Notes: generated from the letters alone by a model not told the origin. A stretch of 47,264 bases of DNA from Chitinophagaceae bacterium (GCA_023957155.1 JAMLHK010000020.1:1-47264), one strand, 5' to 3'. Numbered from the stretch's first letter, positions 35,701-42,939 are shown. Numbers and translations are program-made.

Positions 35701-36717
35701 TTATTTTTCCAGATTATTTATCATGATTATGGTAGAGTCATTCCTGTTATTGTAGTGATAGGTGACCCCGTTAAATTCACAAATACTTTTTAAAGCCTGG
35801 TCTAAGTTGATATCCCTGGGGAAAGTAGTGGTAAATCGCTGAGAATTTACAGACTCATCATTTATAATTATTGTTACTTTATATTTTTCCTCCAGCATTT
35901 TTGCTGCTTCGGAAACCGTTACATTATCAAACAGCAGTTTCTCATCTTTCCAGTCAAGATAATGATTATTGTTGACGGTTTTCATTACAGCCGTTTCTTT
36001 TTGCCTGTTGTACCTTATTTCCTGATTGGGCGTAATGATACCCAGCACCCGGCTTGCGTCTTTTACTTTTACTTTTCCTCTTGTAACCGTAACCGTAATC
36101 TCTTTATCATCCGGTAATGCTTTGATATTAAATGCAGTACCAAGAACTATGGTTTTCAGGCGACCGGTATGCACAATAAAGGGTTTCGTTTCATTGTGCA
36201 TAACATCGAAAAAGGCCTGTCCTTCAAGGAATACTTCACGACTTTTTGCACCGTCAAAAGAGGAGGGGTAATTGAGCCTGCTCCCGGAATTTAAAATAAC
36301 CTTGCTCCCGTCCGGAAGAAAAATAAGACGGTTCTCTTCCTGCTGTAGATTTGAATGGTTCTTTTTTTGATGGGAAATATTATTGGAAGCTATTTCTTTT
36401 TTCGACAGCCTGCCGTACTGAAAAAATATGCCGATAGTAAGTATTACAGCTATAACAGCTGCTGCCGCGGCCAGTACACTCCTTTTTTGTATGAGCTTTA
36501 TCCTATGACCGGTTCTTTCCCTGAATTGAACACTGTCCCAAACAGCTCCTTTTATTTCATGCTTAAGGGCATTCTTTTCTTCGGTACTTAAGGTATCCAA
36601 AATATCCGGCTCATTGCGGAATAGTTCATAATACGTGTCTATATATTCACGCTCTTCCTTTGTTAAATCTGACCTGAAATATTTATGCAATAATTGTATA
36701 AAATATTGTTTATCCAT
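35701..36717 (-). CDS. FecR-family anti-sigma factor
   Basis: This 338-residue inner-membrane protein has an N-terminal sigma-binding region (about 1-75, with LTKEEREYIDTYYELFRNEP), one membrane helix (about 80-100, VLAAAAAVIAVILTIGIFFQ) and a periplasmic FecR domain with LPDGSKVILNSGSRLNYPSS and FDVMHNETKPFIVHT. The C-terminal DUF4974-like part (LLFDNVTVSEAAKMLEEKYK) contacts the STN domain of the receptor in this family. It holds the sigma factor inactive until SusC signals. Gene order sigma, fecR, susC, susD is the standard Bacteroidota arrangement, with a 220-base space after sigma. Confidence 0.93.
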   Translation of the reverse strand: MDKQYFIQLLHKYFRSDLTKEEREYIDTYYELFRNEPDILDTLSTEEKNALKHEIKGAVWDSVQFRERTGHRIKLIQKRSVLAAAAAVIAVILTIGIFFQYGRLSKKEIASNNISHQKKNHSNLQQEENRLIFLPDGSKVILNSGSRLNYPSSFDGAKSREVFLEGQAFFDVMHNETKPFIVHTGRLKTIVLGTAFNIKALPDDKEITVTVTRGKVKVKDASRVLGIITPNQEIRYNRQKETAVMKTVNNNHYLDWKDEKLLFDNVTVSEAAKMLEEKYKVTIIINDESVNSQRFTTTFPRDINLDQALKSICEFNGVTYHYNNRNDSTIIMINNLEK

Positions 36718-36937
36718 TTTTGGAATTTTATCGGTCCAATATTAGCATGACCTGAAAACAAAGAAAAGTCCCACTCTGTGAAAAGATTTTTTCCGGATAT
36801 AGAAGTTCGGAGGTGATCTATTAAGAAAATATTTTACCTGTGGGTATTGATCCCGTACCGGAAAGAATATTATTGGGGAAGATTTTGAAAGCTGTGCGTG
36901 AGGTATGCACTAAAGCCGGGTAAGCATTTGTATCAAA

Positions 36938-37525
36938 TCAGAATAAGTGGGCAAAAAACAGCATTGTTACAGTGAGCATGCGTAGTAAAGAGATCTTTAA
37001 GGTTTCAACCGCTTTCCCGAGTTGGTTTTGAACAGTTTTTCTGTTAATGCCCATTTGCCTGGAAATTGTTTTTGTTGATAAACTTTCTTCGTAGTGGAGC
37101 CGGAAGATCATTTGCCTTTTGGGTGGCAGTGTTTTCAGGAGTGCTTCATAAGACTTTATGAAATCTTTCCAAAGGAGCCGGGCGTCCGCATTCAGGTTCT
37201 TTTCAGCAGCATGATCCAGCAGGTCAAAGAAAGAATGAACCGACTTTTGTTTAAGAACAAATTTTATTACTTTATTACGAATAGCTACATGCAGGTAAGC
37301 CGGTATATTTTCTATAGATATCGTTTGCCTTTTAAGCCAGATATGAGTGAAAATATCCTGCACAATATCCATTGCATCATCATGTTTCTTTAATCTTTTA
37401 TAAGCGCTTGAATACGCCTGCTGCCAGTACTTCTCGAATAGCTGATCAAATGCAGATTTACTTCCTTCGGCTACCAGTTGCAGTAATATTTTATCCTCCT
37501 CGTTATTAGATTTGCCCTGGCTCAT
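36938..37525 (-). CDS. ECF RNA polymerase sigma factor (Bacteroidota FecI-like)
   Basis: From the ATG at 37525 the product is 195 residues (MSQGKSNNEEDKILLQLVAE); a start two codons earlier at 37531 is equally possible. Region 2 appears as FDQLFEKYWQQAYSSAYKRL and DAMDIVQDIFTHIWLKR, and region 4 as LKTLPPKRQMIFRLHYEESL with a helix-turn-helix TKTISRQMGINRKTVQNQLG. The hydrophobic tail (MLTVTMLFFAHLF) is common in Bacteroidota ECF factors. It should direct RNA polymerase to the PUL promoter when released by the neighbouring FecR protein. A TATATTTG box lies close upstream. Confidence 0.93.
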   Translation of the reverse strand: MSQGKSNNEEDKILLQLVAEGSKSAFDQLFEKYWQQAYSSAYKRLKKHDDAMDIVQDIFTHIWLKRQTISIENIPAYLHVAIRNKVIKFVLKQKSVHSFFDLLDHAAEKNLNADARLLWKDFIKSYEALLKTLPPKRQMIFRLHYEESLSTKTISRQMGINRKTVQNQLGKAVETLKISLLRMLTVTMLFFAHLF

Positions 37526-37542
37526 AAGCATATAATGTTACC

Positions 37543-37550
37543 CAAATATA
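37543..37550 (-). promoter_or_regulatory. Candidate -7 box for the ECF sigma gene
   Basis: TATATTTG on the minus strand matches TAnnTTTG and lies 11 to 17 bases before the possible start codons. No clear -33 TTTG is seen at the right distance, so expression may need an activator or be weak. Confidence 0.45.
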
Positions 37551-37587
37551 ATTAATTTAAAAAAATATAGTTACTGTCCGGGTAACA

Positions 37588-37682
37588 GGGGTATATTTCA
37601 AATTTTCGCAGGTGGGTGGTGACCTGCCTACCGGTCAGGCAGGCACCCGCCCGTAGAACCCGCTACCGGTCGGTGTCTCACC
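37588..37682. repeat. Family-1 palindromic repeat, copy B left half
   Basis: From ATATTTCAAATTTTCGCAGG it matches copy A almost base for base (GACCTGCCTACCGGTCAGGC, AGAACCCGCTACCGGTCGGT) up to GGTGTCTCACC at 37672-37682. There the match stops, and the transposase cassette begins. The rest of the repeat resumes at 38557. Confidence 0.8.
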
Positions 37683-37763
37683 ATAGCCGTCAATTTATGC
37701 CCGGAGGGCTTACATGTGAATAGCCTCCAACGAAGTTGGGGGATAAAGGGGAAAAGGTGGATC

Positions 37764-37781
37764 CAACCCGCTGGCGGGTTG
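37764..37781 (+). repeat. REP-like palindrome, left copy
   Basis: CAACCCGC-TG-GCGGGTTG forms an 8-bp stem, 11 bases past the transposase stop. With the adjoining AAC, 21 bases are shared exactly with the inverted copy at 38302-38322. Confidence 0.8.
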
Positions 37782-37792
37782 AACGATATGGG

Positions 37793-38236
37793 CTACAACA
37801 GGTATTTTTCATTAAATTCAATATCATTCTCCATAAGCAGCCGCCTGAATTCATCCCGGAATGTTTCTTTTTTATGATGCTCCTTTTGATTTTTAATATA
37901 ATTGATAATCGTATCCTTTTCTTTGATCGAACAGGTGAAGGCGCCATAGCCATCCTGCCACTCCTCAAAACCCGGAAATAAACCGTTCTCTTTCATCCAT
38001 CCATTGCTAGCTATTTTTATGTCCTTGATATAATTGGCGAGTGAGATGGACGGGTGAAGGTCTGAAAGGATATGAATGTGATCTTCTGCCCCGTTAATAC
38101 GATAAAGCTTACACCTCTTATTTCTTACAACGCCCCAAATGTACTTGTACAGTTGTTCGCAATTTTCTTCAGCAATAGTCGCTTTGCGGTGCTTTGTACC
38201 AAAAATAAGGTGGTAAAAGATCTGACGGTAGCTCAT
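37793..38236 (-). CDS. REP-associated tyrosine transposase (IS200/Y1-like TnpA)
   Basis: This 147-residue HUH endonuclease cuts and joins single-stranded DNA at hairpins. The fold is readable in order: MSYRQIFYHLIFGTKHRKAT, the metal-binding HUH as DHIHI (H53, H55), WQDGYGAFTCS before the second half, and the nucleophile motif NYIKNQKEHHKKETF (Y113, Q117, H120-H121). Length and the YIxNQxxHH motif fit the RAYT/TnpA_REP group. All catalytic residues are present, so it looks active. It is flanked on both sides by inverted REP-like hairpins and has no orfB/TnpB partner, as expected of a domesticated or hairpin-mobilising transposase. Confidence 0.92.
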   Translation of the reverse strand: MSYRQIFYHLIFGTKHRKATIAEENCEQLYKYIWGVVRNKRCKLYRINGAEDHIHILSDLHPSISLANYIKDIKIASNGWMKENGLFPGFEEWQDGYGAFTCSIKEKDTIINYIKNQKEHHKKETFRDEFRRLLMENDIEFNEKYLL

Positions 38237-38304
38237 AGCGTTTATTCATTGGTTAGAAAAGGTGATAATATGCATTTGTAAGATACATTATTATTAATAA
38301 TGTT

Positions 38305-38322
38305 CAACCCGCCAGCGGGTTG
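38305..38322 (-). repeat. REP-like palindrome, right copy (inverted)
   Basis: CAACCCGCCAGCGGGTTG is the exact reverse complement of the left palindrome and lies 68 bases upstream of the transposase start. Confidence 0.8.
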
Positions 38323-38340
38323 TGCTCCGTCCTCCTGTTA

Positions 38341-38463
38341 CCTCCCGCTTCGCGGGAGGCTATTCGCGTTTCAGCCCTTCGGGCTGAGATTCAGTCCCTA
38401 CTATCATAAATATTGTGCTTCCGGGGTTGATATGCATAGGTGTTGCCATAGCCTCTTCGAGGC
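38341..38463. repeat. Cluster of three further 3-nt-loop hairpins
   Basis: CCTCCCGC-TTC-GCGGGAGG (38341-38359), TCAGCCC-TTC-GGGCTGA (38371-38387) and GCCTC-TTC-GAGGC (38451-38463) follow one another. The first two mirror the left end of the cassette; the third has ATAG at its 5' foot. The TTC loops (GAA on the other strand) are constant while stems vary. Confidence 0.75.
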
Positions 38464-38556
38464 ATCAGTTTGGCAGATTACGATCATATAGGTTTTAATC
38501 AGTCCCCTAGTGTAGCCGCCAATTTGTGCAAAATACTTTGTTAAGTTGACGCCTAT

Positions 38557-38612
38557 GGTGTATCACCGACCGGAATACCGCGTATGAAGCCAAAATTTGA
38601 AATACACCCAGG
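38557..38612. repeat. Family-1 palindromic repeat, copy B right half
   Basis: GGTGTATCACCGACCGGAAT, the following CCG, and AAAATTTGAAATACACCCA match the 3' part of copy A (GGTGTCTCACCGACCGGAAA onward). Together with 37588-37682 this restores a full element with inverted TTTCAAATTTT ends. Confidence 0.75.
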
Positions 38613-39009
38613 TAACACGAGCGGGGATTGAATGTAGAAACGGTTCCTTCATGATAAGGCGGACTGTCGTTGTCATCATTTAGAAACAGCCGTATATTAT
38701 GAATGATAAAAGCGGGCTGGTAAATGTTCCTTCCCGTTCGGCCCCTGTATTATGGTGCTATTACAGGATAATATTAGCTCCTATCCCGGAGCGATCTGCC
38801 TGCTAAAGAAGGGGGTGTTACGTAAAGTGTAATATAAACGGGCTATGATGATACCGGTAGCGTTATGTTAACCATAATATGCCGCATCATTTTGTGAATG
38901 GTGAATAAATTCACTGCTGACAATTGCCTATTCACTCAGGCAAGACGATATGTTATAATATAACATACCCGTAGCCTGGCTTTTACCGGTATTTCCGGGA
39001 AGGCTTGTT
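38613..39009. other. Non-coding gap with tandem hairpins downstream of gdhA
   Basis: No supported ORF is present in these 397 bases. Three consecutive palindromes occur close to the gdhA stop: GTGAAT-AA-ATTCAC (38901-38914), TTGCCT/AGGCAA (38924-38943), and TATGTTAT-AAT-ATAACATA (38949-38967). None has a T-run on the minus strand, so they could be a 3'-stability structure but not an obvious terminator. The rest is unremarkable. Confidence 0.4.
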
Positions 39010-40350
39010 TTAAACTAAGCCCTGTGCCAGCATGGATTCAGCGATCTTCACGAAGCCACCGATATTGGCGCCTTTTTCATAATTAATATGCCCGTCTTCT
39101 TCCTTGCCGTATTTTAAGCATATCCTGTGGATTTGCTTCATGATATCCCGCAGTTTGTTATCCACTTCGTCCCTGGACCAGGAGAAGCGGAGAGAGTTTT
39201 GCGACATTTCCAACCCGGATACCGCAACCCCGCCGGCATTAGCGGCTTTACCCGGAGCATAAAAGACCTGCGCCTTGTTAAAGGCGGCAACCGCCTCGGG
39301 TGTACAGGGCATATTGGCGCCTTCCGCCACACAGAAGCACCCGTTTTCTATGAGTGCCTGCGCGTCCTCTCCATTCAGTTCGTTTTGGGTAGCGTTCGGT
39401 AAGGCAATGTCACACTTGATTTTCCATGGGCGCTCTCCTTTAAAATAACCACATTTGTAATGCGTGGCATATTCGCTGATCCTGCCCCGTTTAACATCTT
39501 TCAGTTCTTTGATAAATTGTAAACGTTCCAGGTCAATACCATCCGGCTCGTATATAAATCCTTCGGAATCGGACATCGTGAGTACTTTGGCTCCTTTGGC
39601 AATACATTTTTCGGCTGCATATTGAGCTACGTTCCCGGAGCCGGAAATAGTAACTTTTTTCCCGACTAAGGTTTCTCCCCGGGTCTTTAGTATTTCCTCT
39701 ACAAAATACACTAACCCGTAACCTGTGGCTTCCGGACGAATAAGACTGCCGCCCCATTCGTATCCCTTGCCGGTTAACACGCCGCTGAACTCTCCTTTAA
39801 TGCGTTTATACTGTCCGAATAAATAACCGATTTCACGTTTACCCACTCCGATATCTCCCGCAGGGATATCCATATCTGCTCCAACGTGGCGGTAAAGCTC
39901 AGTCATAAAGCTCTGGCAGAATTTCATTACTTCATTATCCGACCTGTTTTTGGGGTCAAAATCCGATCCGCCCTTACCGCCGCCCATGGGGAGCCCGGTA
40001 AGACTGTTTTTGAAAACCTGTTCAAAAGCAAGGAATTTCAGTACGCTCAGGGTTACCGAAGGATGAAAGCGAAGTCCGCCTTTATATGGGCCGATAGCGC
40101 TGTTCATTTGCACCCTGAATCCCCTGTTCACCTCTACTTCCCCTTTATCGTTTAGCCACGGTACCCTGAAGATAATGACCCGCTCAGGTTCAACAATACG
40201 TTCTAAAACCTTATTGTTCCGGTAAATGGGATGTTGGTCAATGTAGGGGATCAGAGATTCGGCAACCTCTGTTACGGCCTGTAAAAATTCCGGTTCTGCA
40301 ATGTTGCGCCGCTTAACGTTTTCTATAAACTGACTGAGGGAATCATTCAT
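39010..40350 (-). CDS. gdhA: NADP-type glutamate dehydrogenase
   Basis: Interconverts 2-oxoglutarate plus ammonia and glutamate in the cytoplasm, feeding nitrogen assimilation. The 446-residue length matches the hexameric short class. The substrate pocket is seen in GYEWGGSLIRPEATGYG, MNSAIGPYKGGLRFHPSV and LTGLPMGGGKGGSDFDPK (catalytic-region lysine K126), with the dinucleotide fold at ISGSGNVAQYAAEKCIAKGA. GDIGVGKREIGYLFGQYKRI is also family-typical. The acidic residue rules that decide NADP versus NAD were not checked further; by overall similarity it is the GdhA type. It stands alone between the repeat region and a small unknown gene. Confidence 0.96.
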   Translation of the reverse strand: MNDSLSQFIENVKRRNIAEPEFLQAVTEVAESLIPYIDQHPIYRNNKVLERIVEPERVIIFRVPWLNDKGEVEVNRGFRVQMNSAIGPYKGGLRFHPSVTLSVLKFLAFEQVFKNSLTGLPMGGGKGGSDFDPKNRSDNEVMKFCQSFMTELYRHVGADMDIPAGDIGVGKREIGYLFGQYKRIKGEFSGVLTGKGYEWGGSLIRPEATGYGLVYFVEEILKTRGETLVGKKVTISGSGNVAQYAAEKCIAKGAKVLTMSDSEGFIYEPDGIDLERLQFIKELKDVKRGRISEYATHYKCGYFKGERPWKIKCDIALPNATQNELNGEDAQALIENGCFCVAEGANMPCTPEAVAAFNKAQVFYAPGKAANAGGVAVSGLEMSQNSLRFSWSRDEVDNKLRDIMKQIHRICLKYGKEEDGHINYEKGANIGGFVKIAESMLAQGLV

Positions 40351-40401
40351 ATATTGTATTGTAAGGTTTAGAGTATAATATTTTGAAAATTACCAAATTA
40401 T

Positions 40402-40830
40402 TCAGTGAAGTACCTTATTAAATTTTTGCAATTCCTGCAATTCTATGGTGGTCAGGGGTTCATTGTTGTCATATTTTGCTTTTAAGAATAAAACTCTTTT
40501 GTGCTGAGGAAATCTTTCCAGTATCGCATCCAGCATGCGGCCGGCATTTTCATCCCTGGAATACAGTGGGGAAGGTTGGGGTAGTGCAGATTTGTACCGC
40601 GTTGGTTTTTTCTTGATGATAGCTTCTAAAGTAGTCAGCTTATTTGCGGGAATATCCGCTACTTTTACGGCTTTATGATATAGCCCTTCTAACTGTTTCT
40701 TGCTTAATCCTCCCCGTTCCTGGTACTGGTATTGCAAACTTCGGATAAAAGAAGAATCCGGCTTAGCCGTTAAAACAGCATTCAACAAATCACTCACAAT
40801 GTCAACCTCGGGCTTTAGTCTTTGTATCAT
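40402..40830 (-). CDS. Small cytoplasmic protein of unknown function
   Basis: The ATG at 40830 gives a 142-residue protein (MIQRLKPEVDIVSDLLNAVL); the frame runs further upstream to 40875 but adds a hydrophobic oddity. It is helical and charged, with no signal or membrane segment. A short repeat of the type LLNAVLTAKPDSSFIRSLQY / MLDAILERFPQHKRVLFLKA may mark two similar helical hairpins separated by a basic linker (KKKPTRYKSALPQPSPLYSR). I do not recognise a family. It lies 51 bases upstream of gdhA on the same strand and may be co-transcribed with it. Confidence 0.6.
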   Translation of the reverse strand: MIQRLKPEVDIVSDLLNAVLTAKPDSSFIRSLQYQYQERGGLSKKQLEGLYHKAVKVADIPANKLTTLEAIIKKKPTRYKSALPQPSPLYSRDENAGRMLDAILERFPQHKRVLFLKAKYDNNEPLTTIELQELQKFNKVLH

Positions 40831-41307
40831 AAAAAAACATATAAAGTTCACCTCTCTGCTAAAGAGTACCGGCAAGCTTTAATTTTTTCCGTCTTGTATC
40901 TTTGGGGTGTAAAAATACGTCAGCTATTGTATTTTCTCCCAAAAAAAATTCTCACTTCAGGGAAATCGCATCGGGGATTTATATCCGCAGTTCCAGGGAG
41001 AGCATAATATCCTTTAGATACTCAAATGAAAAAGCCGAAAGTCCGTACCGGGTGTCGGATAGTAACGATGCTGCTATTTCCGGACTGACGGGACGTTTAT
41101 CCGGCATAACCCCGGGGATTGGCTTACTTGGGCGTAACCGGATCTTCCATATTACTAAGCATTTTAGCGTATGGCAGGCAGGAGAGGCGGGATATTTTGC
41201 CCCGGTCAGGCGCTACAAAGGAACGAACGGGGGCACTCCGGCAGGAGAAGTAAAATTTGTGGTAAGGGTTTACCTGATAATCGCTAATTTTCAACCGAAA
41301 TATTGTT
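40831..41307. other. Long gap before ispD with a + strand promoter-like box
   Basis: The 477 bases between the small unknown and ispD contain TATCTTTG at 40897-40904, an exact TAnnTTTG box on the + strand. It has no good -33 TTTG (only TTTA at a suitable distance) and lies about 400 bases ahead of ispD. The only long frame (40902-41396) overlaps ispD in another frame and has no family features. The interval may be a long leader, a non-coding RNA or decayed gene. Confidence 0.4.
40897..40904 (+). promoter_or_regulatory. Candidate -7 promoter box (TATCTTTG)
   Basis: This is a perfect match to the common Bacteroidota form of the -7 element. Its transcript would start near 40911 and reach ispD after roughly 400 untranslated bases, unless a small gene lies between. 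Confidence 0.4.
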
Positions 41308-41976
41308 ATGAAGAAATATGCGGTAATTGTGGCCGGAGGTACAGGAACAAGGATGGGATCGGTTGTTCCCAAGCAATTTTTACAGTTGAACGGTAAGCCG
41401 GTGATAGGATATACACTGGAGACATTCCTGCGTGCTTATGAAGATATGCAGGTCATACTGGTAATACCGGCCGGTTTTGAAGAGGAGGGGAAGCGGCTTA
41501 TACAGCAAACCGGCGCACCGGGGCGTATACAAATGGTACAGGGTGGTGAAACGCGGTTTCATTCTGTGCAGAACGGGTTACAGAAAGTAAACGGGGACGC
41601 GGTGGTTTTTGTTCACGATGGCGTAAGATGCCTGGTCAGTGAAGACCTGATCCGCCGGTGTTATATCCAGGCGGTTGAAAAGGGGAGCGCTATCCCGGCT
41701 GTTGCAGTAAATGACAGTATAAGAATAGTGGAAGGAGATGGTACGCGGGCAATAGACAGAAGCCGGGTACTTGCCGTTCAAACGCCGCAAACCTTCCGGA
41801 GTGAAATTATTCTGCCGGTATTTCAGCAGCATTATAGCACGGCTTTTACCGATGAAGCTACGGTAGCGGAAGCTGCCGGTTACCAGGTATTTATGATAGC
41901 AGGAGAGAGAGAAAATATGAAGATCACGCTGCCTGCCGACCTGGTAATAGCAGAGCAACTGCTTAAAAAAAGATAA
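41308..41976 (+). CDS. ispD: 2-C-methyl-D-erythritol 4-phosphate cytidylyltransferase
   Basis: Uses CTP to activate MEP, the third step of the MEP isoprenoid pathway. The 222-residue cytoplasmic protein has the nucleotidyltransferase loop AGGTGTRMGSVVPKQF (about 9-24), GGETRFHSVQNGL (about 79-91), the HDGVRCLVSEDLI segment and TPQTFRSEIILP near 160. TDEATVAEAAGYQV and ITLPADLVIAE near the end complete the family pattern. dxs is in the same window at 16175, so the pathway is used, though the genes are not linked in one operon. It converges with the acyltransferase gene on the opposite strand, 43 bases away. Confidence 0.95.
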   Translation: MKKYAVIVAGGTGTRMGSVVPKQFLQLNGKPVIGYTLETFLRAYEDMQVILVIPAGFEEEGKRLIQQTGAPGRIQMVQGGETRFHSVQNGLQKVNGDAVVFVHDGVRCLVSEDLIRRCYIQAVEKGSAIPAVAVNDSIRIVEGDGTRAIDRSRVLAVQTPQTFRSEIILPVFQQHYSTAFTDEATVAEAAGYQVFMIAGERENMKITLPADLVIAEQLLKKR

Positions 41977-42019
41977 GTCCGGGTATCGCTTCCGCTTTGT
42001 TTTACTGGTGATGCAATAG

Positions 42020-42928
42020 TTATTTTTTAAAAAGGTTTAGCGGGAAGGGCAGGTTGTTGTAGCGTAAGGAATAATAGGGTTGGTTAATACAGCCGAAACT
42101 TTTATAAAAATGGGCAATGCCCGGAATATCGGAGCCTTCAAAGTCCAGGACCAGCGCCCGGTTGGAAAATTCTTTTATAAGCTCATGGATATGAAAGTGA
42201 TTTGCGTGGAGCCGGCGGCCTTCGGGAAGGGTAACAGACATGATCAGGTACAATCTTCCATCCATATTTAAGAGCAATGATAATGCCAGCGGGTTATTAC
42301 CCCAACCGGTGGTGCGGATCACCAGGTTCCCTCTTTCATACAGATAGCTGCACAGGTTTTGAAACCTGCTGTAATCGCTATCCGTAACATGCGGAAAGCG
42401 GTTACCGTATAGGGTTTTATATCGTTCAATTACCTTAGTGTAATCGGGCAGGGCGTCATAGCTGAGCTTTTTGCTTTGCGCCCCGGAAAGACTGTATTTG
42501 AGTCCATTTTTAAAGCCTGCGGCAATATCTTTATAGCTCCTGTTCAGCGGCAGGATATAATTATTTTTGATGATTCCTGCGAAGTGAACATTGTCAAAAT
42601 TCAGGTTTATTTCAATAAAACGGAATGCCTTTTGCGCAGCAGATAAAAACCCGGGGACCTGATTTTGATAAGCGGCTTTTTTTCCATAAACACCCGACTG
42701 CTGGCAAAAAGCAGGCTGGTATAAATATTTAATGGCATATTTTCTTCTCCAGGTAAGCGGCATCACCGCTTCATAATCGTTCAGCACTAAGGCATCCCAG
42801 TTGTCCGCCATATTGTCTAAATACCAGGAATAAGCGTAGATCAACCCGTTATCTGCCCCGGCAATACATTGATCCCATTTAACAGGGTCAATTTCATTTC
42901 TTTTCAGGTATTGAATAGCGGTCGTCAT
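42020..42928 (-). CDS. GNAT/FemAB-like acyltransferase
   Basis: This 302-residue protein lacks signal or membrane segments. The opening ITDP-like pattern (MTTAIQYLKRNEIDPVKWDQ, CIAGADNGLIYAYSWYLDNM) and the late segment LVLDFEGSDIPGIAHFYKSF are typical of FemAB/GNAT-fold aminoacyl- or acetyltransferases used in cell-envelope or exopolysaccharide assembly. LYERGNLVIRTTGWGNNPLA and SLLLNMDGRLYLIMSVTLPE form the second GNAT-like lobe. The substrate is unknown. It lies 11 bases downstream of the M1-like gene on the same strand and in the same block as a sugar phosphotransferase, which fits an envelope role. Confidence 0.7.
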   Translation of the reverse strand: MTTAIQYLKRNEIDPVKWDQCIAGADNGLIYAYSWYLDNMADNWDALVLNDYEAVMPLTWRRKYAIKYLYQPAFCQQSGVYGKKAAYQNQVPGFLSAAQKAFRFIEINLNFDNVHFAGIIKNNYILPLNRSYKDIAAGFKNGLKYSLSGAQSKKLSYDALPDYTKVIERYKTLYGNRFPHVTDSDYSRFQNLCSYLYERGNLVIRTTGWGNNPLALSLLLNMDGRLYLIMSVTLPEGRRLHANHFHIHELIKEFSNRALVLDFEGSDIPGIAHFYKSFGCINQPYYSLRYNNLPFPLNLFKK

Positions 42929-42939
42929 GAAAGGGGCGC

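Larger units (their letters stand above)
37683..38556. mobile_element. RAYT/IS200-like cassette with inverted three-hairpin ends
   Basis: An 874-bp block splits repeat copy B. Read inward, both ends carry the same order of parts. First is a hairpin with a 3-nt loop (GCCCGGAGGGC at left; AGCCCGAAGGGCT at right, minus strand). Next comes GAATAGCCTCC leading a second stem: CCTCCAAC-GAA-GTTGGGGG at left and CCTCCCGC-GAA-GCGGGAGG at right. Third is an identical 18-bp palindrome, CAACCCGCTGGCGGGTTG (37764-37781; inverted at 38305-38322). TAG precedes the second hairpin on each side, reminiscent of the GTAG foot that RAYT transposases recognise at REP hairpins. A 17-bp direct repeat (TAGCCGYCAATTTRTGC, 37684-37700 and 38513-38529) and the 11-bp GGTGTNTCACC pair bracket it. 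Confidence 0.7.

Noticed and set aside
37793-38236. Standard IS200/IS605 with TnpB
   Set aside because: No TnpB/RNA-guided nuclease frame or omega-RNA-like end is present, and the YIxNQxxHH motif fits the RAYT branch better.
38300-38491. 63-codon + strand frame in the cassette
   Set aside because: It is composed of hairpin units and has no protein-like features.
40902-41396. 164-codon + strand frame overlapping the ispD start
   Set aside because: It begins at or before the predicted RNA start, overlaps ispD out of frame, and has no signal, domain or family-like composition.
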